Below, in pieces: positions 28,221 to 36,580 of a stretch of DNA of 64,000 nucleotides. This DNA comes from Paucibacter sp. PLA-PC-4 (GTDB taxonomy: Bacteria; Pseudomonadota; Gammaproteobacteria; Burkholderiales; Burkholderiaceae_C), in NCBI RefSeq assembly GCF_026241155.1, contig NZ_JAPFGP010000004.1, positions 248,001 through 312,000 of the forward strand. Direction: 5' to 3'. The first letter of the stretch is position 1. Every line of letters begins with the position of its first letter. A program made the translations under genes and the position numbers. A model generated the notes under the pieces. The model saw nothing but the letters and a program-made list of their open reading frames with translations. It had not been told where the DNA came from and ran no database searches.

Positions 28221-29303
28221 TCAGAGCTTTTGCTGCTGCATGAAGTCGTCGAAGCCGGCTTCGGCAAAGCGGAACCACAGGTTCTGCTCGCTGCGGAACT
28301 TGGCGTAGTCGTCGTAGACCTTCTTCCAGTTCGGATTCTTCGCCGACAACTCGCTGTAGACCGCCATCGACTCCTTGAAGGCCGCATCCATCACGTCCTT
28401 GGGGAAGCGCTGCAGCTTGGTGCCCGCAGCCACCAACTGGCGCAGTGCGGCCGGGTTGCGCGCGTCGTACTTGGCCTGCATCTCCGTGTGGGCATAGGCG
28501 GCCGCGCACTCGACGATGGCCTTGTACTCGGCGGACAGCCCCTCATAGGCCTTGGTGTTGATGTAGAGGTCCAGCTGCGGGCCGCCCTCCCACCAGCCGG
28601 GATAGTAGTAATGCGGCGCCACCTTATTGAAGCCCAGCTTCTGGTCATCGTAAGGACCGACCCATTCGGTGGCGTCGATCGTGCCCTTCTCCAGCGCCTG
28701 GTAGATCTCGCCGCCGGGGATGTTTTGCGGCACCCCGCCCAGGCGCTCCAGGACACGCCCGGCAAAGCCGCCGATGCGCATCTTCAGGCCCTTGATATCC
28801 GCCACCGATTTGATTTCCTTGCGATACCAGCCGCCCATCTGCGCGCCGGTATTGCCCATCGGAAAGCTGATGATGTTGTATTTGGCATAGAACTCACGCA
28901 TGAGCTTCAGGCCATTGCCCTCGTACTGCCATGCCGTCATTTGGCGGCTGTTCAGGCCAAAGGGGATGGCGCAGCCCAGCGCAAAGGTCTCATCCTTGCC
29001 GAAGAAGTAGTAAGGCGCCGTGTGCGCCATCTCCACCGTCGCGTTCTGCACCCCGTCGACCACGCCGAAGGCCGGCATCAGCTCACCGCCGGCATGCACC
29101 GAGATCTCGAACTTGCCGCCCGACATCTCCTTGACCTTGCGGGCAAACACATCGGCAGCACCGTAGATGGTGTCCAGAGCCTTGGGGAAGCTCGAAGCGA
29201 GGCGCCATCGGATCTGCGCCTGTGCTTGCACCACGGCCGGAGCAGCCCCTGCCGCCAACACTCCAGCCAGACCGGCGTGGCCCACGAATGAACGTCTTTT
29301 CAT
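28221..29303 (-). CDS. TRAP substrate-binding protein, 2-oxoacid/lactate class (copy 1)
   Basis: Periplasmic receptor of 360 residues. The N terminus is a Tat-type signal (KRRSFVGHAGLAGVLAAG, cleavage after VQAQA). The mature protein has LASSFPKALDTIYGAA, GGVPQNIPGGEIYQALEKGT and EWVGPYDDQKLG...YYYPGWWEGG. These are features of the TakP/lactate-binding TRAP class, which bind ligand with a metal ion. The ATG has AGGAG 7 bases upstream; a preceding TTG is also possible. It is about four-fifths identical to the next gene and convergent with the permease genes. Confidence 0.92.
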   Translation of the reverse strand: MKRRSFVGHAGLAGVLAAGAAPAVVQAQAQIRWRLASSFPKALDTIYGAADVFARKVKEMSGGKFEISVHAGGELMPAFGVVDGVQNATVEMAHTAPYYFFGKDETFALGCAIPFGLNSRQMTAWQYEGNGLKLMREFYAKYNIISFPMGNTGAQMGGWYRKEIKSVADIKGLKMRIGGFAGRVLERLGGVPQNIPGGEIYQALEKGTIDATEWVGPYDDQKLGFNKVAPHYYYPGWWEGGPQLDLYINTKAYEGLSAEYKAIVECAAAYAHTEMQAKYDARNPAALRQLVAAGTKLQRFPKDVMDAAFKESMAVYSELSAKNPNWKKVYDDYAKFRSEQNLWFRFAEAGFDDFMQQQKL

Positions 29304-29407
29304 CAATAGTCTCCTGTTATTGACTCACACAGCATGTGCTGGTTGATTCTATTTGTGCGCCTTGCGCCCGAACGGCAGGGGGAACCCGAGGCTTGCACAA
29401 CAGGGAC

Positions 29408-29433
29408 GAAAAAAAACCCCGCACAAGGCGGGG
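29408..29433 (-). terminator. Rho-independent terminator after the second TRAP receptor gene
   Basis: On the minus strand CCCCGC pairs with GCGGGG over a 5-base loop and is followed by eight T residues. It sits between the two receptor genes, so each copy has its own terminator. Confidence 0.88.
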
Positions 29434-29457
29434 CCGTAGAGCCATGCGGGGTCAGCG

Positions 29458-30540
29458 TCAGAGCTTCTGTGCCTGCATGAAGTCGTCGAAGCCGGATTCG
29501 GCAAAGCGGAACCACAGGGTCTGCTCGCGGCGGAAATTGGCGTAGTCGGTGTAGACCTTTTTCCAGTTCGGATTCTTGGCCGACAGATCGCTGTAAAGCG
29601 CCATCGATTCCTTGAAGGCCAGGTCCAGCACGTCCTTCGGGAAGCGCTGCAACTTGGTACCGGCGGCCACCAGTTGGCGCAGCGCGCCCGGGTTGCGGCC
29701 GTCGTACTTGGCCTGCATGTCCACATGGGCGTGCGAGGAGGCCGCCTCTATGATGGCCTTGTACTCGGGCGACAGCGCGTCGTATGCCTTGTTGTTGATG
29801 AAGAAGTCGATCTGCGGACCGCCCTCCCACCAGCCAGGGTAGTAATAAAACGGCGCCACCTTGTGGAAGCCCAGCTTCTGGTCGTCGTAAGGGCCGACCC
29901 ACTCGGCCGCATCGATCGTGCCCTTCTCCAGCGCCTGGTACAGCTCGCCGCCGGGGATGTTCTGCGGCACCCCACCCATGCGCTCGATCACCTTGCCGGC
30001 GAAGCCGCCGACACGGAACTTCAGGCCCTTCAGATCGGCGGTGGACTTGATCTCCTTGCGGTACCAGCCGGCCATCTGCGCACCGGTGTTGCCGCCCGGG
30101 AAGTTGATGATGTTGTAGTTGCGATAAAACTCGCGCATCAGCTTCAGACCATTACCCTCATACATCCATGCCGTCATCTGGCGCGAATTGAGGCCGAAGG
30201 GGATCGCACCGCCGATGGCGAAGGTCTCGTCCTTGCCGAAGAAATAGTAGGGCACCGTATGCGCCATCTCGACCGTGCCGTTCTGCACGCCGTCGACCAC
30301 ACCGAAGGCCGGCATCAGCTCACCACCCGAATGCACCGAGATTTGGAACTTGCCGCCGGTCATGTCGCTGACCTGCTTGGCAAACACCTCGGCACCGCCG
30401 TAAATAGTGTCTAGCGATTTCGGGAAGCTGGATGCCAGGCGCCAGCGAATATTCGCCTGCGCTTGCACGAAAGCGGGCGCAGTGCCCGCCGCCAACACAC
30501 CGGCCAGACCGGCCTGCTTGACAAAGGAACGACGTTCCAT
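29458..30540 (-). CDS. TRAP substrate-binding protein, 2-oxoacid/lactate class (copy 2)
   Basis: Paralogue of the preceding receptor with the same length (360 residues) and no gaps in a by-eye alignment. The Tat signal is MERRSFVKQAGLAGVLAAG. Ligand-region motifs IPGGELYQALEKGT and EWVGPYDDQKLGFHK are kept, while several surrounding positions differ (for example Asn/His before KVAP and Tyr/Phe in the following strand). A GAGGAG site lies 7 bases before the ATG; a longer frame upstream is not supported. It is first in order and has its own upstream region and terminator. Confidence 0.92.
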   Translation of the reverse strand: MERRSFVKQAGLAGVLAAGTAPAFVQAQANIRWRLASSFPKSLDTIYGGAEVFAKQVSDMTGGKFQISVHSGGELMPAFGVVDGVQNGTVEMAHTVPYYFFGKDETFAIGGAIPFGLNSRQMTAWMYEGNGLKLMREFYRNYNIINFPGGNTGAQMAGWYRKEIKSTADLKGLKFRVGGFAGKVIERMGGVPQNIPGGELYQALEKGTIDAAEWVGPYDDQKLGFHKVAPFYYYPGWWEGGPQIDFFINNKAYDALSPEYKAIIEAASSHAHVDMQAKYDGRNPGALRQLVAAGTKLQRFPKDVLDLAFKESMALYSDLSAKNPNWKKVYTDYANFRREQTLWFRFAESGFDDFMQAQKL

Positions 30541-30648
30541 CTTGAACTCCTCAGTGGTGGGCGCAGCCATTGCGCCGACTGTTTTATAGCGGCAGTCTCG
30601 GCCTACGGCCGGTCTTGTCCCCGATGCCCGGCAGCACCCCGTGAGCGC

Positions 30649-30670
30649 TGCAATGCAACTGATCATTGCA
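30649..30670 (-). repeat. Inverted repeat upstream of the second TRAP receptor gene
   Basis: TGCAATG and CATTGCA are perfect complements separated by 8 bases. They lie about 110 bases upstream of the receptor ATG. The size and spacing fit an operator for a dimeric regulator, but no regulator gene is nearby and no second copy was seen before the permease genes. Confidence 0.4.
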
Positions 30671-30745
30671 CCACGGCGCGGCTTTCAGAAAGCTGACGCC
30701 GTGCGTGCTCGTGACACCAGATGCGCGCTCAGCGCACAACCTTCC

Positions 30746-32137
30746 TCAACTGCCCGCCAGCTTCATCCGGGCGATGAGCACCGAGCCAATGGTTTTGCTG
30801 CCGACAGTGTAGGCATCGGTACCGACACCGACGATCTGTCGGAACATCTCGGGCAGGTGGCCGGCAATCGTCACCTCATGCACGGGGTAGGCAATCTCGC
30901 CGTTCTCGACCCAGTAGCCGCTGGCGCCGCGCGAGTAGTCGCCGGTCACGTAGTTGACGCCCTGCCCCATCAGCTCGGTCACAAACAGGCCCCGGCCCAT
31001 ACGGCGCAGCATGGTCTTCAGGTCATCGCCCGGCGCGGTCCAGCGACTCGTCAATCGCAGATTGTGCGAACCGCCGGCATGGCCGGTGGTGCGCAGGCCC
31101 AGCTTGCGCGCTGAATAAGTGGACAGGAAATAGCCCTGCAGCACGCCGGCCTCGACGACCTGACGCGGCCGCGTGATCACGCCCTCGTCGTCGAACGGCG
31201 AGCTGCCCTTGCCCTTCAACTCATGCGGATCCTCGCTGATGTCCAGGTGCTCGGCCAGCACCGGCTTGCCCAGACTGTCGAGCAGGAAGCTGGCCTTGCG
31301 ATACAACGCGCCGCCACTGGTCGCCTGCACCAGCGCGCCCAGCAGACCGGCCGCGACCGTGCTCTCGAACAGCACCGGCACTTCGGCGGTCTTCACCTTG
31401 CGCGACTTCAGGCGCGATAGCGCGCGCTCGGCGGCATAACGCCCCACGGCCTCCGGCGCGGCCAACTCGGCGGCATCGCGCATCGAGCTGTACCAGGAGT
31501 CGCGCTGCATGCCGGCGCCGCGACCGGCAATCGGCGCGACCGAGAGCGAGTGCCGCGAGCTGGCGTAGCCACCGCGGAATCCCCGGCTGTTACCGGAGAA
31601 GAAGTGCGACTGCTGGGCCGACACGGCCGCGCCTTCGGAATTGGTGATGCGCTTGTCGGTACTCAGCGCGGCGGCCTCGCAGCGCATCGCCAGCGCGGCC
31701 GCGCCCTCGGCATCGATGGCCCAAGGGTGAAACAGGTCCAGCTCGGGGCGAGCTGTGGCGTCGAGGGACAGGTCTTGCTCGTCGGGCAGGCCGGCCACCG
31801 GGTCTTCGGCAGTAAAGCGGGCAATGTCGAAGGCCGCGCGCACGGTGTCCTGCAGCGCCTTGGCCGAGAAGTCCGAGGTACTGGCGTTGCCGCGGCGCTG
31901 GCCCACATAGACCGAAATGCCCAGCGACTTGTCACGATTGCGCTCAACATTCTCCAGCTCGCCCTTGCGCACCGAGACCGACAGGCCGCAGCCCTCGGAA
32001 ACCTCGGCGCCGGCGTCGCTGGCGCCCAGGCGCTTGGCTTCGGCCAGCACCTCGTCGACCAGCTCGCGGAATCGTTCCTGGCTGTAGGCGAAGCCGGCTT
32101 CGGCGGTGGGGACGGGGGCGGGGGTGGACTTGGGCAT
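30746..32137 (-). CDS. pmbA: Metalloprotease-related protein PmbA/TldE
   Basis: TldE half of the TldD/TldE complex, which trims peptides such as microcin precursors and CcdA in E. coli. The 463 residues align well with E. coli PmbA: KRITNSEGA, YRKASFLLDSLGK, YSARKLGLRTTGHAGG and VTELMGQGVNYVTGDYSRGASGYWVENGEI. As in other TldE proteins the HExxH motif of TldD is absent. I start at the ATG giving MPKSTPAPVP; an ATG 42 bases upstream is also in frame, and neither has a clear ribosome-binding site. It is divergent from darP, as in E. coli. Confidence 0.93.
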   Translation of the reverse strand: MPKSTPAPVPTAEAGFAYSQERFRELVDEVLAEAKRLGASDAGAEVSEGCGLSVSVRKGELENVERNRDKSLGISVYVGQRRGNASTSDFSAKALQDTVRAAFDIARFTAEDPVAGLPDEQDLSLDATARPELDLFHPWAIDAEGAAALAMRCEAAALSTDKRITNSEGAAVSAQQSHFFSGNSRGFRGGYASSRHSLSVAPIAGRGAGMQRDSWYSSMRDAAELAAPEAVGRYAAERALSRLKSRKVKTAEVPVLFESTVAAGLLGALVQATSGGALYRKASFLLDSLGKPVLAEHLDISEDPHELKGKGSSPFDDEGVITRPRQVVEAGVLQGYFLSTYSARKLGLRTTGHAGGSHNLRLTSRWTAPGDDLKTMLRRMGRGLFVTELMGQGVNYVTGDYSRGASGYWVENGEIAYPVHEVTIAGHLPEMFRQIVGVGTDAYTVGSKTIGSVLIARMKLAGS

Positions 32138-32216
32138 GGAGGGGCGGGGCGCGGGAGATCGGTTGTGGGCGACAATCATACGGGCGCCGGCGCTGCCCGC
32201 CTGATCAGAGAGCCTT

Positions 32217-32765
32217 ATGACCTACCCCCAAGAAGAGAACATTCCGGACGACGACGACTTCTACGACCGTCCCAGCAAGACCCAGAAGAAGAAGGACTCC
32301 CATGAGCTCCAGTCGCTGGGCGAGGATTTGCTGACCCTGCCGGCCGACCGCGTCGCCCCGCTGGGCCTGCCAGAAATCCTGCTCGACGCCGTCAAGGCCG
32401 CCAAGAAGATCACCGCCCACGAGGCCCGGCGCCGCCAGATGCAGTACATCGGCAAGCTGATGCGCAAGGTCGACCCCGAGCCGATCAAGGAGGCCGTGGC
32501 CGCTTTCAAGCTGGGCCATGCCAAAGACAGCCTGGCCCTTCACCAGAGCGAGCGCTGGCGAGAACGCCTGCTGGCCAGCGATGATGAATTGCAAGCCTTT
32601 GTCAGCGAGCATCCCGAGGTCGATGTGCAGCAGCTGCGCAGCCTGGTGCGCGCGGCTCGCAAGGATGCCGCTGCGGCACCCGAGCAGCGCAGTGGCCGCG
32701 CCTTCCGCGAGCTGTTCCAGTTGATCAAGACCGAGCAACTGCGCGTGGAGCCGACCGATGAGTGA
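32217..32765 (+). CDS. darP: Ribosome biogenesis protein DarP (YjgA)
   Basis: Late 50S-subunit assembly factor, 182 residues. It has an acidic N terminus (EENIPDDDDFYDRPSK), a conserved core EILLDAVKAAKKITAHEARRRQMQYIGKLMR and a helical C terminus. It is divergent from pmbA and overlaps mog by 8 bases. The pmbA-darP divergence is conserved in gammaproteobacteria, which supports the assignment. Confidence 0.93.
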   Translation: MTYPQEENIPDDDDFYDRPSKTQKKKDSHELQSLGEDLLTLPADRVAPLGLPEILLDAVKAAKKITAHEARRRQMQYIGKLMRKVDPEPIKEAVAAFKLGHAKDSLALHQSERWRERLLASDDELQAFVSEHPEVDVQQLRSLVRAARKDAAAAPEQRSGRAFRELFQLIKTEQLRVEPTDE

Positions 32766-33336
32766 GCAGGCGGTCCGCATCGGCATTGTCTCGATCAGCG
32801 ACCGCGCCTCCAGCGGCGCCTACGAAGATAAGGGCCTGCCGGCGCTGCAGGGCTGGCTCACGGCCGCGCTGCTGAACCCCATCCACTTCGAGCCTCGCCT
32901 GATCCCTGACGAGCGCCCGTTGATTGCGGCGACCTTGCGTGAACTGGTCGACGAGGCCAAGTGCGATCTGGTGCTGACCACTGGCGGCACAGGCCCTGCC
33001 CTGCGCGATGTAACCCCGGAAGCCACGCTGGACGTGGCAGACCGCGAAATGCCGGGCTTTGGCGAGCAGATGCGCCAGATTTCAATGCATTTCGTGCCCA
33101 CCGCCATCCTGTCGCGCCAGGTCGCGGTGATACGCGGCCAGAGCCTGATCATCAATCTGCCGGGCCAGCCTAAGGCCATCGCGGAGACCCTGGCAGGCCA
33201 TGCTGGCGCGAGCGGCATTTTTGCGGCCGTGCCCTATTGCATCGACCTGATCGGCGGCCCCTATCTCGAAACCCGCGACGAGGTCTGCAAGGCCTTCCGT
33301 CCGAAATCCGCGCTGAAGAAGCCGACAAACCCATGA
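32758..33336 (+). CDS. mog: Molybdopterin adenylyltransferase
   Basis: Adenylates molybdopterin before molybdate insertion. The 192-residue MogA-type domain has GIVSISDRASSGAYEDKG, the substrate loop LTTGGTGPALRDVTPEATLDV and LIINLPGQPKAIAETL. The start overlaps the end of darP by 8 bases, and its stop overlaps the ATG of the next gene (ATGA). No other molybdenum cofactor genes adjoin it. Confidence 0.94.
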   Translation: MSEQAVRIGIVSISDRASSGAYEDKGLPALQGWLTAALLNPIHFEPRLIPDERPLIAATLRELVDEAKCDLVLTTGGTGPALRDVTPEATLDVADREMPGFGEQMRQISMHFVPTAILSRQVAVIRGQSLIINLPGQPKAIAETLAGHAGASGIFAAVPYCIDLIGGPYLETRDEVCKAFRPKSALKKPTNP

Positions 33337-33809
33337 AGATCCAGAAAGACACCATTGCCACCTTGAAGCTGAAGGTGGCGGATGCCAAAGGCAAGCTGAT
33401 CGAGGAATCGAAGGAGCCCATGGCCTGCCTGATTGGCGGCTATGGCAACACCTTGCCGGCCGTCGAAGACGCCTTGATGGGACAGGAGGCCGGCTTCCTG
33501 ATCACGCTGAACCTGACGCCCGAGACTGCCTTCGGCGAGCGCGATGAGAGCCTGTTGCGCAGCATCGCCAAGAAGGACTTCCCGCCGGGCGTCAAGGTCG
33601 GCGGCCAATTGGAGCTGCGCGAGGCCGAGGGCGAGTTTCAACTCTTCAACGTCGTCAAGATCAAGGGCGATACCGTGATCCTGGACGGCAACCACCCACT
33701 GGCCGGCATGAGCCTGAAGGTCACCGTCAAGGTGGTCTCGGTGCGCGCGGCCAGCGCCGAGGAAGTGGCCCATGGCCACGCACACGGCGACCATGGTCAT
33801 CATCATTGA
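33333..33809 (+). CDS. slyD: FKBP-type peptidyl-prolyl isomerase, SlyD-like
   Basis: Prolyl isomerase/chaperone of 158 residues with the SlyD arrangement: split FKBP domain with an insert-in-flap domain (about residues 65-120, containing PETAFGERDESLL and VILDGNHPLAGM). It ends in a His-rich tail, HGHAHGDHGHHH, expected to bind nickel or zinc. The ATG overlaps the mog stop, so translation is coupled. E. coli SlyD supplies nickel to hydrogenase; here only metal binding can be inferred. Confidence 0.92.
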   Translation: MKIQKDTIATLKLKVADAKGKLIEESKEPMACLIGGYGNTLPAVEDALMGQEAGFLITLNLTPETAFGERDESLLRSIAKKDFPPGVKVGGQLELREAEGEFQLFNVVKIKGDTVILDGNHPLAGMSLKVTVKVVSVRAASAEEVAHGHAHGDHGHHH

Positions 33810-33896
33810 GACGGGAATATAGCCAGTCCCTGGGGACCGGCCGCCCCCCCCTGTCGAAGTCCATGCCATGTCAAGCATGGCCTGGCTGAGCCTGCC

Positions 33897-34673
33897 CTAC
33901 TTGCCGATCAGCTGATTGAGCTTGGCAGCCTCGAAACACTCGGTACGGGCCGCATCCGAGGGCACACAGTCCTTGTCTGAGCTGCGCACCTTGGAAAGAG
34001 TCTCGATGGCCTGCCAGAGCAGCGCGATCTGGTGGTCCTGGCCCGAGGCGTTGTCAATCAGCCCGCGCAGGGCCTGGGACAAGGGGTCGTCGCTCTGCGT
34101 TACGCCATAGGCCGAGAATCCCATCCTGGCCGCCTGGGCCTCGCGCTCGGCATCTGCTTTGGCCTCAATGATGCGCGCCGGGTTGCCCACCGCAGTGGCG
34201 CCCGGCGGCACCGGTTTCGTGACCACGGCCAACGAGCCGATGCGCGCACCAGCCCCCACTGTGAAGCCGCCCAGCACACAGGCATTGGCGCCAACGATGA
34301 CGCCGGCCTCTAGGGTCGGGTGGCGCTTTGCGCCCTTGATCAGGGCCGTGCCGCCCAGGGTCACGCCCTGGTAGATGGTGCAGCCATCGCCGATCTCGGC
34401 CATCTCACCGATCACAACCCCCATGCCATGGTCGATGAAGACCTTGCGGCCTATGGTCGCGCCGGGATGGATCTCGATGCCGGTCAGGAAGCGACCGCAG
34501 TGCGAGATGAAGCGCCCCAGCCATTTCAGGCCATGGGTCCAGCACCAGTGGGCGCGGCGGTGCAGCACCAGCGCATGCAGACCCGGATAACAGGTCAGCG
34601 CCTCCCAGGCCGAACGGGCGGCGGGGTCTCGCTCAAGAATGCAGGCGATGTCTTCGCGAAGGCGCTGGAACAT
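33897..34673 (-). CDS. cysE: Serine O-acetyltransferase
   Basis: First enzyme of cysteine synthesis from serine. The 258 residues contain an N-terminal helical domain and a left-handed beta-helix of hexapeptide repeats (for example [26 protein letters not shown], with the catalytic histidine in DHGMG). A C-terminal extension of about 70 residues follows. It is downstream of trmJ on the same strand with 42 bases between. A GCCATG/CATGGC hairpin at 33865-33881 lies just past its stop but has no T-run. Confidence 0.95.
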   Translation of the reverse strand: MFQRLREDIACILERDPAARSAWEALTCYPGLHALVLHRRAHWCWTHGLKWLGRFISHCGRFLTGIEIHPGATIGRKVFIDHGMGVVIGEMAEIGDGCTIYQGVTLGGTALIKGAKRHPTLEAGVIVGANACVLGGFTVGAGARIGSLAVVTKPVPPGATAVGNPARIIEAKADAEREAQAARMGFSAYGVTQSDDPLSQALRGLIDNASGQDHQIALLWQAIETLSKVRSSDKDCVPSDAARTECFEAAKLNQLIGK

Positions 34674-34715
34674 TGGAAATCATGGAGAAGTGGCCAAACA
34701 GTTTAGCGGCCGCGC

Positions 34716-35441
34716 TCAATCCTCGCTGGCGCGGGGCTTGACCATCTGACGCGCGATGCCGCGCAGGATATGGACCTCCTCGCGGGTCAGCTGCGCGCGG
34801 TTGAAGAGCTGGTTGAGCCGCGGCATCAGCTTGCGCGGTGCAGCCGGGTCCAGAAAGCCGATCGCCTCCAACGAGGCCTGCAGATGGCTCAGCAGGCCCT
34901 GCACAGCCTGGGCATCGGCCAGCTCGGGGTCGGCCGTGCGTGCCTGCACGGCGAAGCCGCCCAGCGCCTGGCGCAGGTCATAGGCCAGCAGCTGCACGGC
35001 CTGGGCCAGGTTCAGCGAGCCGTAGTCGGGATGGGTCGGGATCGATAGCACCGCATGGCAGCGGTAGACGTCCTCGTTGCTCATGCCGTAACGCTCGGAG
35101 CCGAACACCAAGCCGATCTTGTGCTGCGCCAGGGCCAGCTCGGCGAACAGGGCACGCGGCTCACGCGTCGGCGGGCCGAAATCGCGCGGTGTCATCGCGG
35201 TGGCGCAGGCGAAGGTGACACCGTCCAGCGCCTCCTCCAGACTCGTGACGACGCGAGCCCGGGCCAAGATATCGGCCGCCCCGCTGGCCATCGCCACCGT
35301 GTCCTCCTGGCACAAGACATCAGCAAAACGCGGCCGCACCAGCACCAGCTCGGCGAAACCCATCACCTTCATTGCCCGGGCGGCGGCCCCCACATTGCCC
35401 GGGTGGCTGGTCTCAATCAGGATGAATCGTGTGGAATCCAC
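34716..35441 (-). CDS. trmJ: tRNA (cytidine/uridine-2'-O)-methyltransferase TrmJ
   Basis: SPOUT-class methyltransferase for position 32 of tRNA, 241 residues. It shows the N-terminal [22 protein letters not shown], the middle [14 protein letters not shown] and the knot strand [27 protein letters not shown]. The start is GTG, supported by AAGGGG 5 bases upstream. It is divergent from suhB and followed by cysE. Family resemblance to TrmJ is stronger than to other RNA methyltransferases. Confidence 0.92.
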   Translation of the reverse strand: MDSTRFILIETSHPGNVGAAARAMKVMGFAELVLVRPRFADVLCQEDTVAMASGAADILARARVVTSLEEALDGVTFACATAMTPRDFGPPTREPRALFAELALAQHKIGLVFGSERYGMSNEDVYRCHAVLSIPTHPDYGSLNLAQAVQLLAYDLRQALGGFAVQARTADPELADAQAVQGLLSHLQASLEAIGFLDPAAPRKLMPRLNQLFNRAQLTREEVHILRGIARQMVKPRASED

Positions 35442-35564
35442 GGTGCCCCTTGCCGGTCTCGGCTAAAATGTCGGATTATCTGCGGCCAGGGCATCGCCCC
35501 TCGTATCGCAACGCTCTTTCCTTTCGCCAGTCCACCCCCCAATTCGTTTGCAGGTTCACCACGC

Positions 35565-36503
35565 ATGACGCAAGTTGCTCTCCATCCCATGCTAAATGTC
35601 GCCATCAAGGCGGCGCGCGCAGCAGGTTCCATCATCAACCGCGCGTCCCTGGACCTCGACATCCTGAAGATCAACACCAAGTCGCCCAATGACTTCGTGA
35701 CCGAGGTGGACCAGGCGGCGGAAAACGCCATCATCGAGATCCTGCTGCAAGCCTACCCCGACCACGGCATCCTGGCCGAGGAGTCGGGTCGCGAGCATGG
35801 CGCCAAGCACTCCGAGTTCGTCTGGATCATCGATCCGCTGGACGGCACGACCAACTTCATCCACGGCTTGCCGATGTACTGCGTGTCGATCGCGCTGGCA
35901 CATCGCGGCGTGGTGCAGCAGGCTGTGGTCTACGACCCGACGCGCAACGACCTGTTCTACGCGACCAAGGGCCGCGGTGCCTTCCTCAACGACCGCCGCC
36001 TGCGCGTCTCCAAGCGCACCCGCATGAGCGACGCGCTGATTGGCACCGGCTTCCCCTTCCGCCGTGGCGACAACTTCAAGCGCTATCTGAAGATGTTTGA
36101 GGAGATCATGCCCTTGTGCGCCGGCTTGCGCCGCCCGGGCGCGGCCGCGCTGGACCTCTGCTACGTAGCCGCCGGCTATTACGACGCATTTTTCGAGACC
36201 GGTCTGAACCCCTGGGACGTGGCCGCCGGCTCGCTGATCATCACCGAGGCCGGTGGCCTGATCGGCAACTTCACCGGTGAGTCCGACTTCATGAACCAGC
36301 GCGAAGTGCTCGCTGGCAGCCCCAAGATTTACGGCCAGTTGGTGCCCATCCTGGCGCCCTACAGCCGCGTGATCAAGGCTGAAGAGGAAGCCGCAGAAGC
36401 CAAGCCCAGCGCTGCCGATGTCGTGGCTGCCGATGTCGCCGCCGCGCCGAAGAAGCGCGCCTCGGTGCGCATCAAGAAGGGCAGTGAGGGCGACACTGCC
36501 TGA
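35565..36503 (+). CDS. suhB: Inositol-1-monophosphatase family protein SuhB
   Basis: Mg-dependent phosphatase of the inositol monophosphatase family; E. coli SuhB also works in rRNA antitermination. The 312 residues hold the metal site EES (about 72-74), [12 protein letters not shown] (about 90-101) and [17 protein letters not shown]. After the normal end near residue 265 is an extra tail of about 45 residues rich in Ala, Lys and Glu and ending in [15 protein letters not shown] second in-frame ATG at 35589 could be the true start. It is divergent from trmJ. Confidence 0.92.
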   Translation: MTQVALHPMLNVAIKAARAAGSIINRASLDLDILKINTKSPNDFVTEVDQAAENAIIEILLQAYPDHGILAEESGREHGAKHSEFVWIIDPLDGTTNFIHGLPMYCVSIALAHRGVVQQAVVYDPTRNDLFYATKGRGAFLNDRRLRVSKRTRMSDALIGTGFPFRRGDNFKRYLKMFEEIMPLCAGLRRPGAAALDLCYVAAGYYDAFFETGLNPWDVAAGSLIITEAGGLIGNFTGESDFMNQREVLAGSPKIYGQLVPILAPYSRVIKAEEEAAEAKPSAADVVAADVAAAPKKRASVRIKKGSEGDTA

Positions 36504-36535
36504 AGCTGACCTAAACTCCCGCTCAGAGCCCCTGC

Positions 36536-36563
36536 AAAGCCCTCGCCCGAGGGCTTTGTTCAT
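36536..36563 (+). terminator. Rho-independent terminator after suhB
   Basis: AAAGCCCTCG and CGAGGGCTTT form a 10-base stem with a very short loop and a moderately T-rich tail. It lies 32 bases after the suhB stop and 18 bases before mutS. Confidence 0.75.
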
Positions 36564-36580
36564 TTCCAGACCACCTACTC

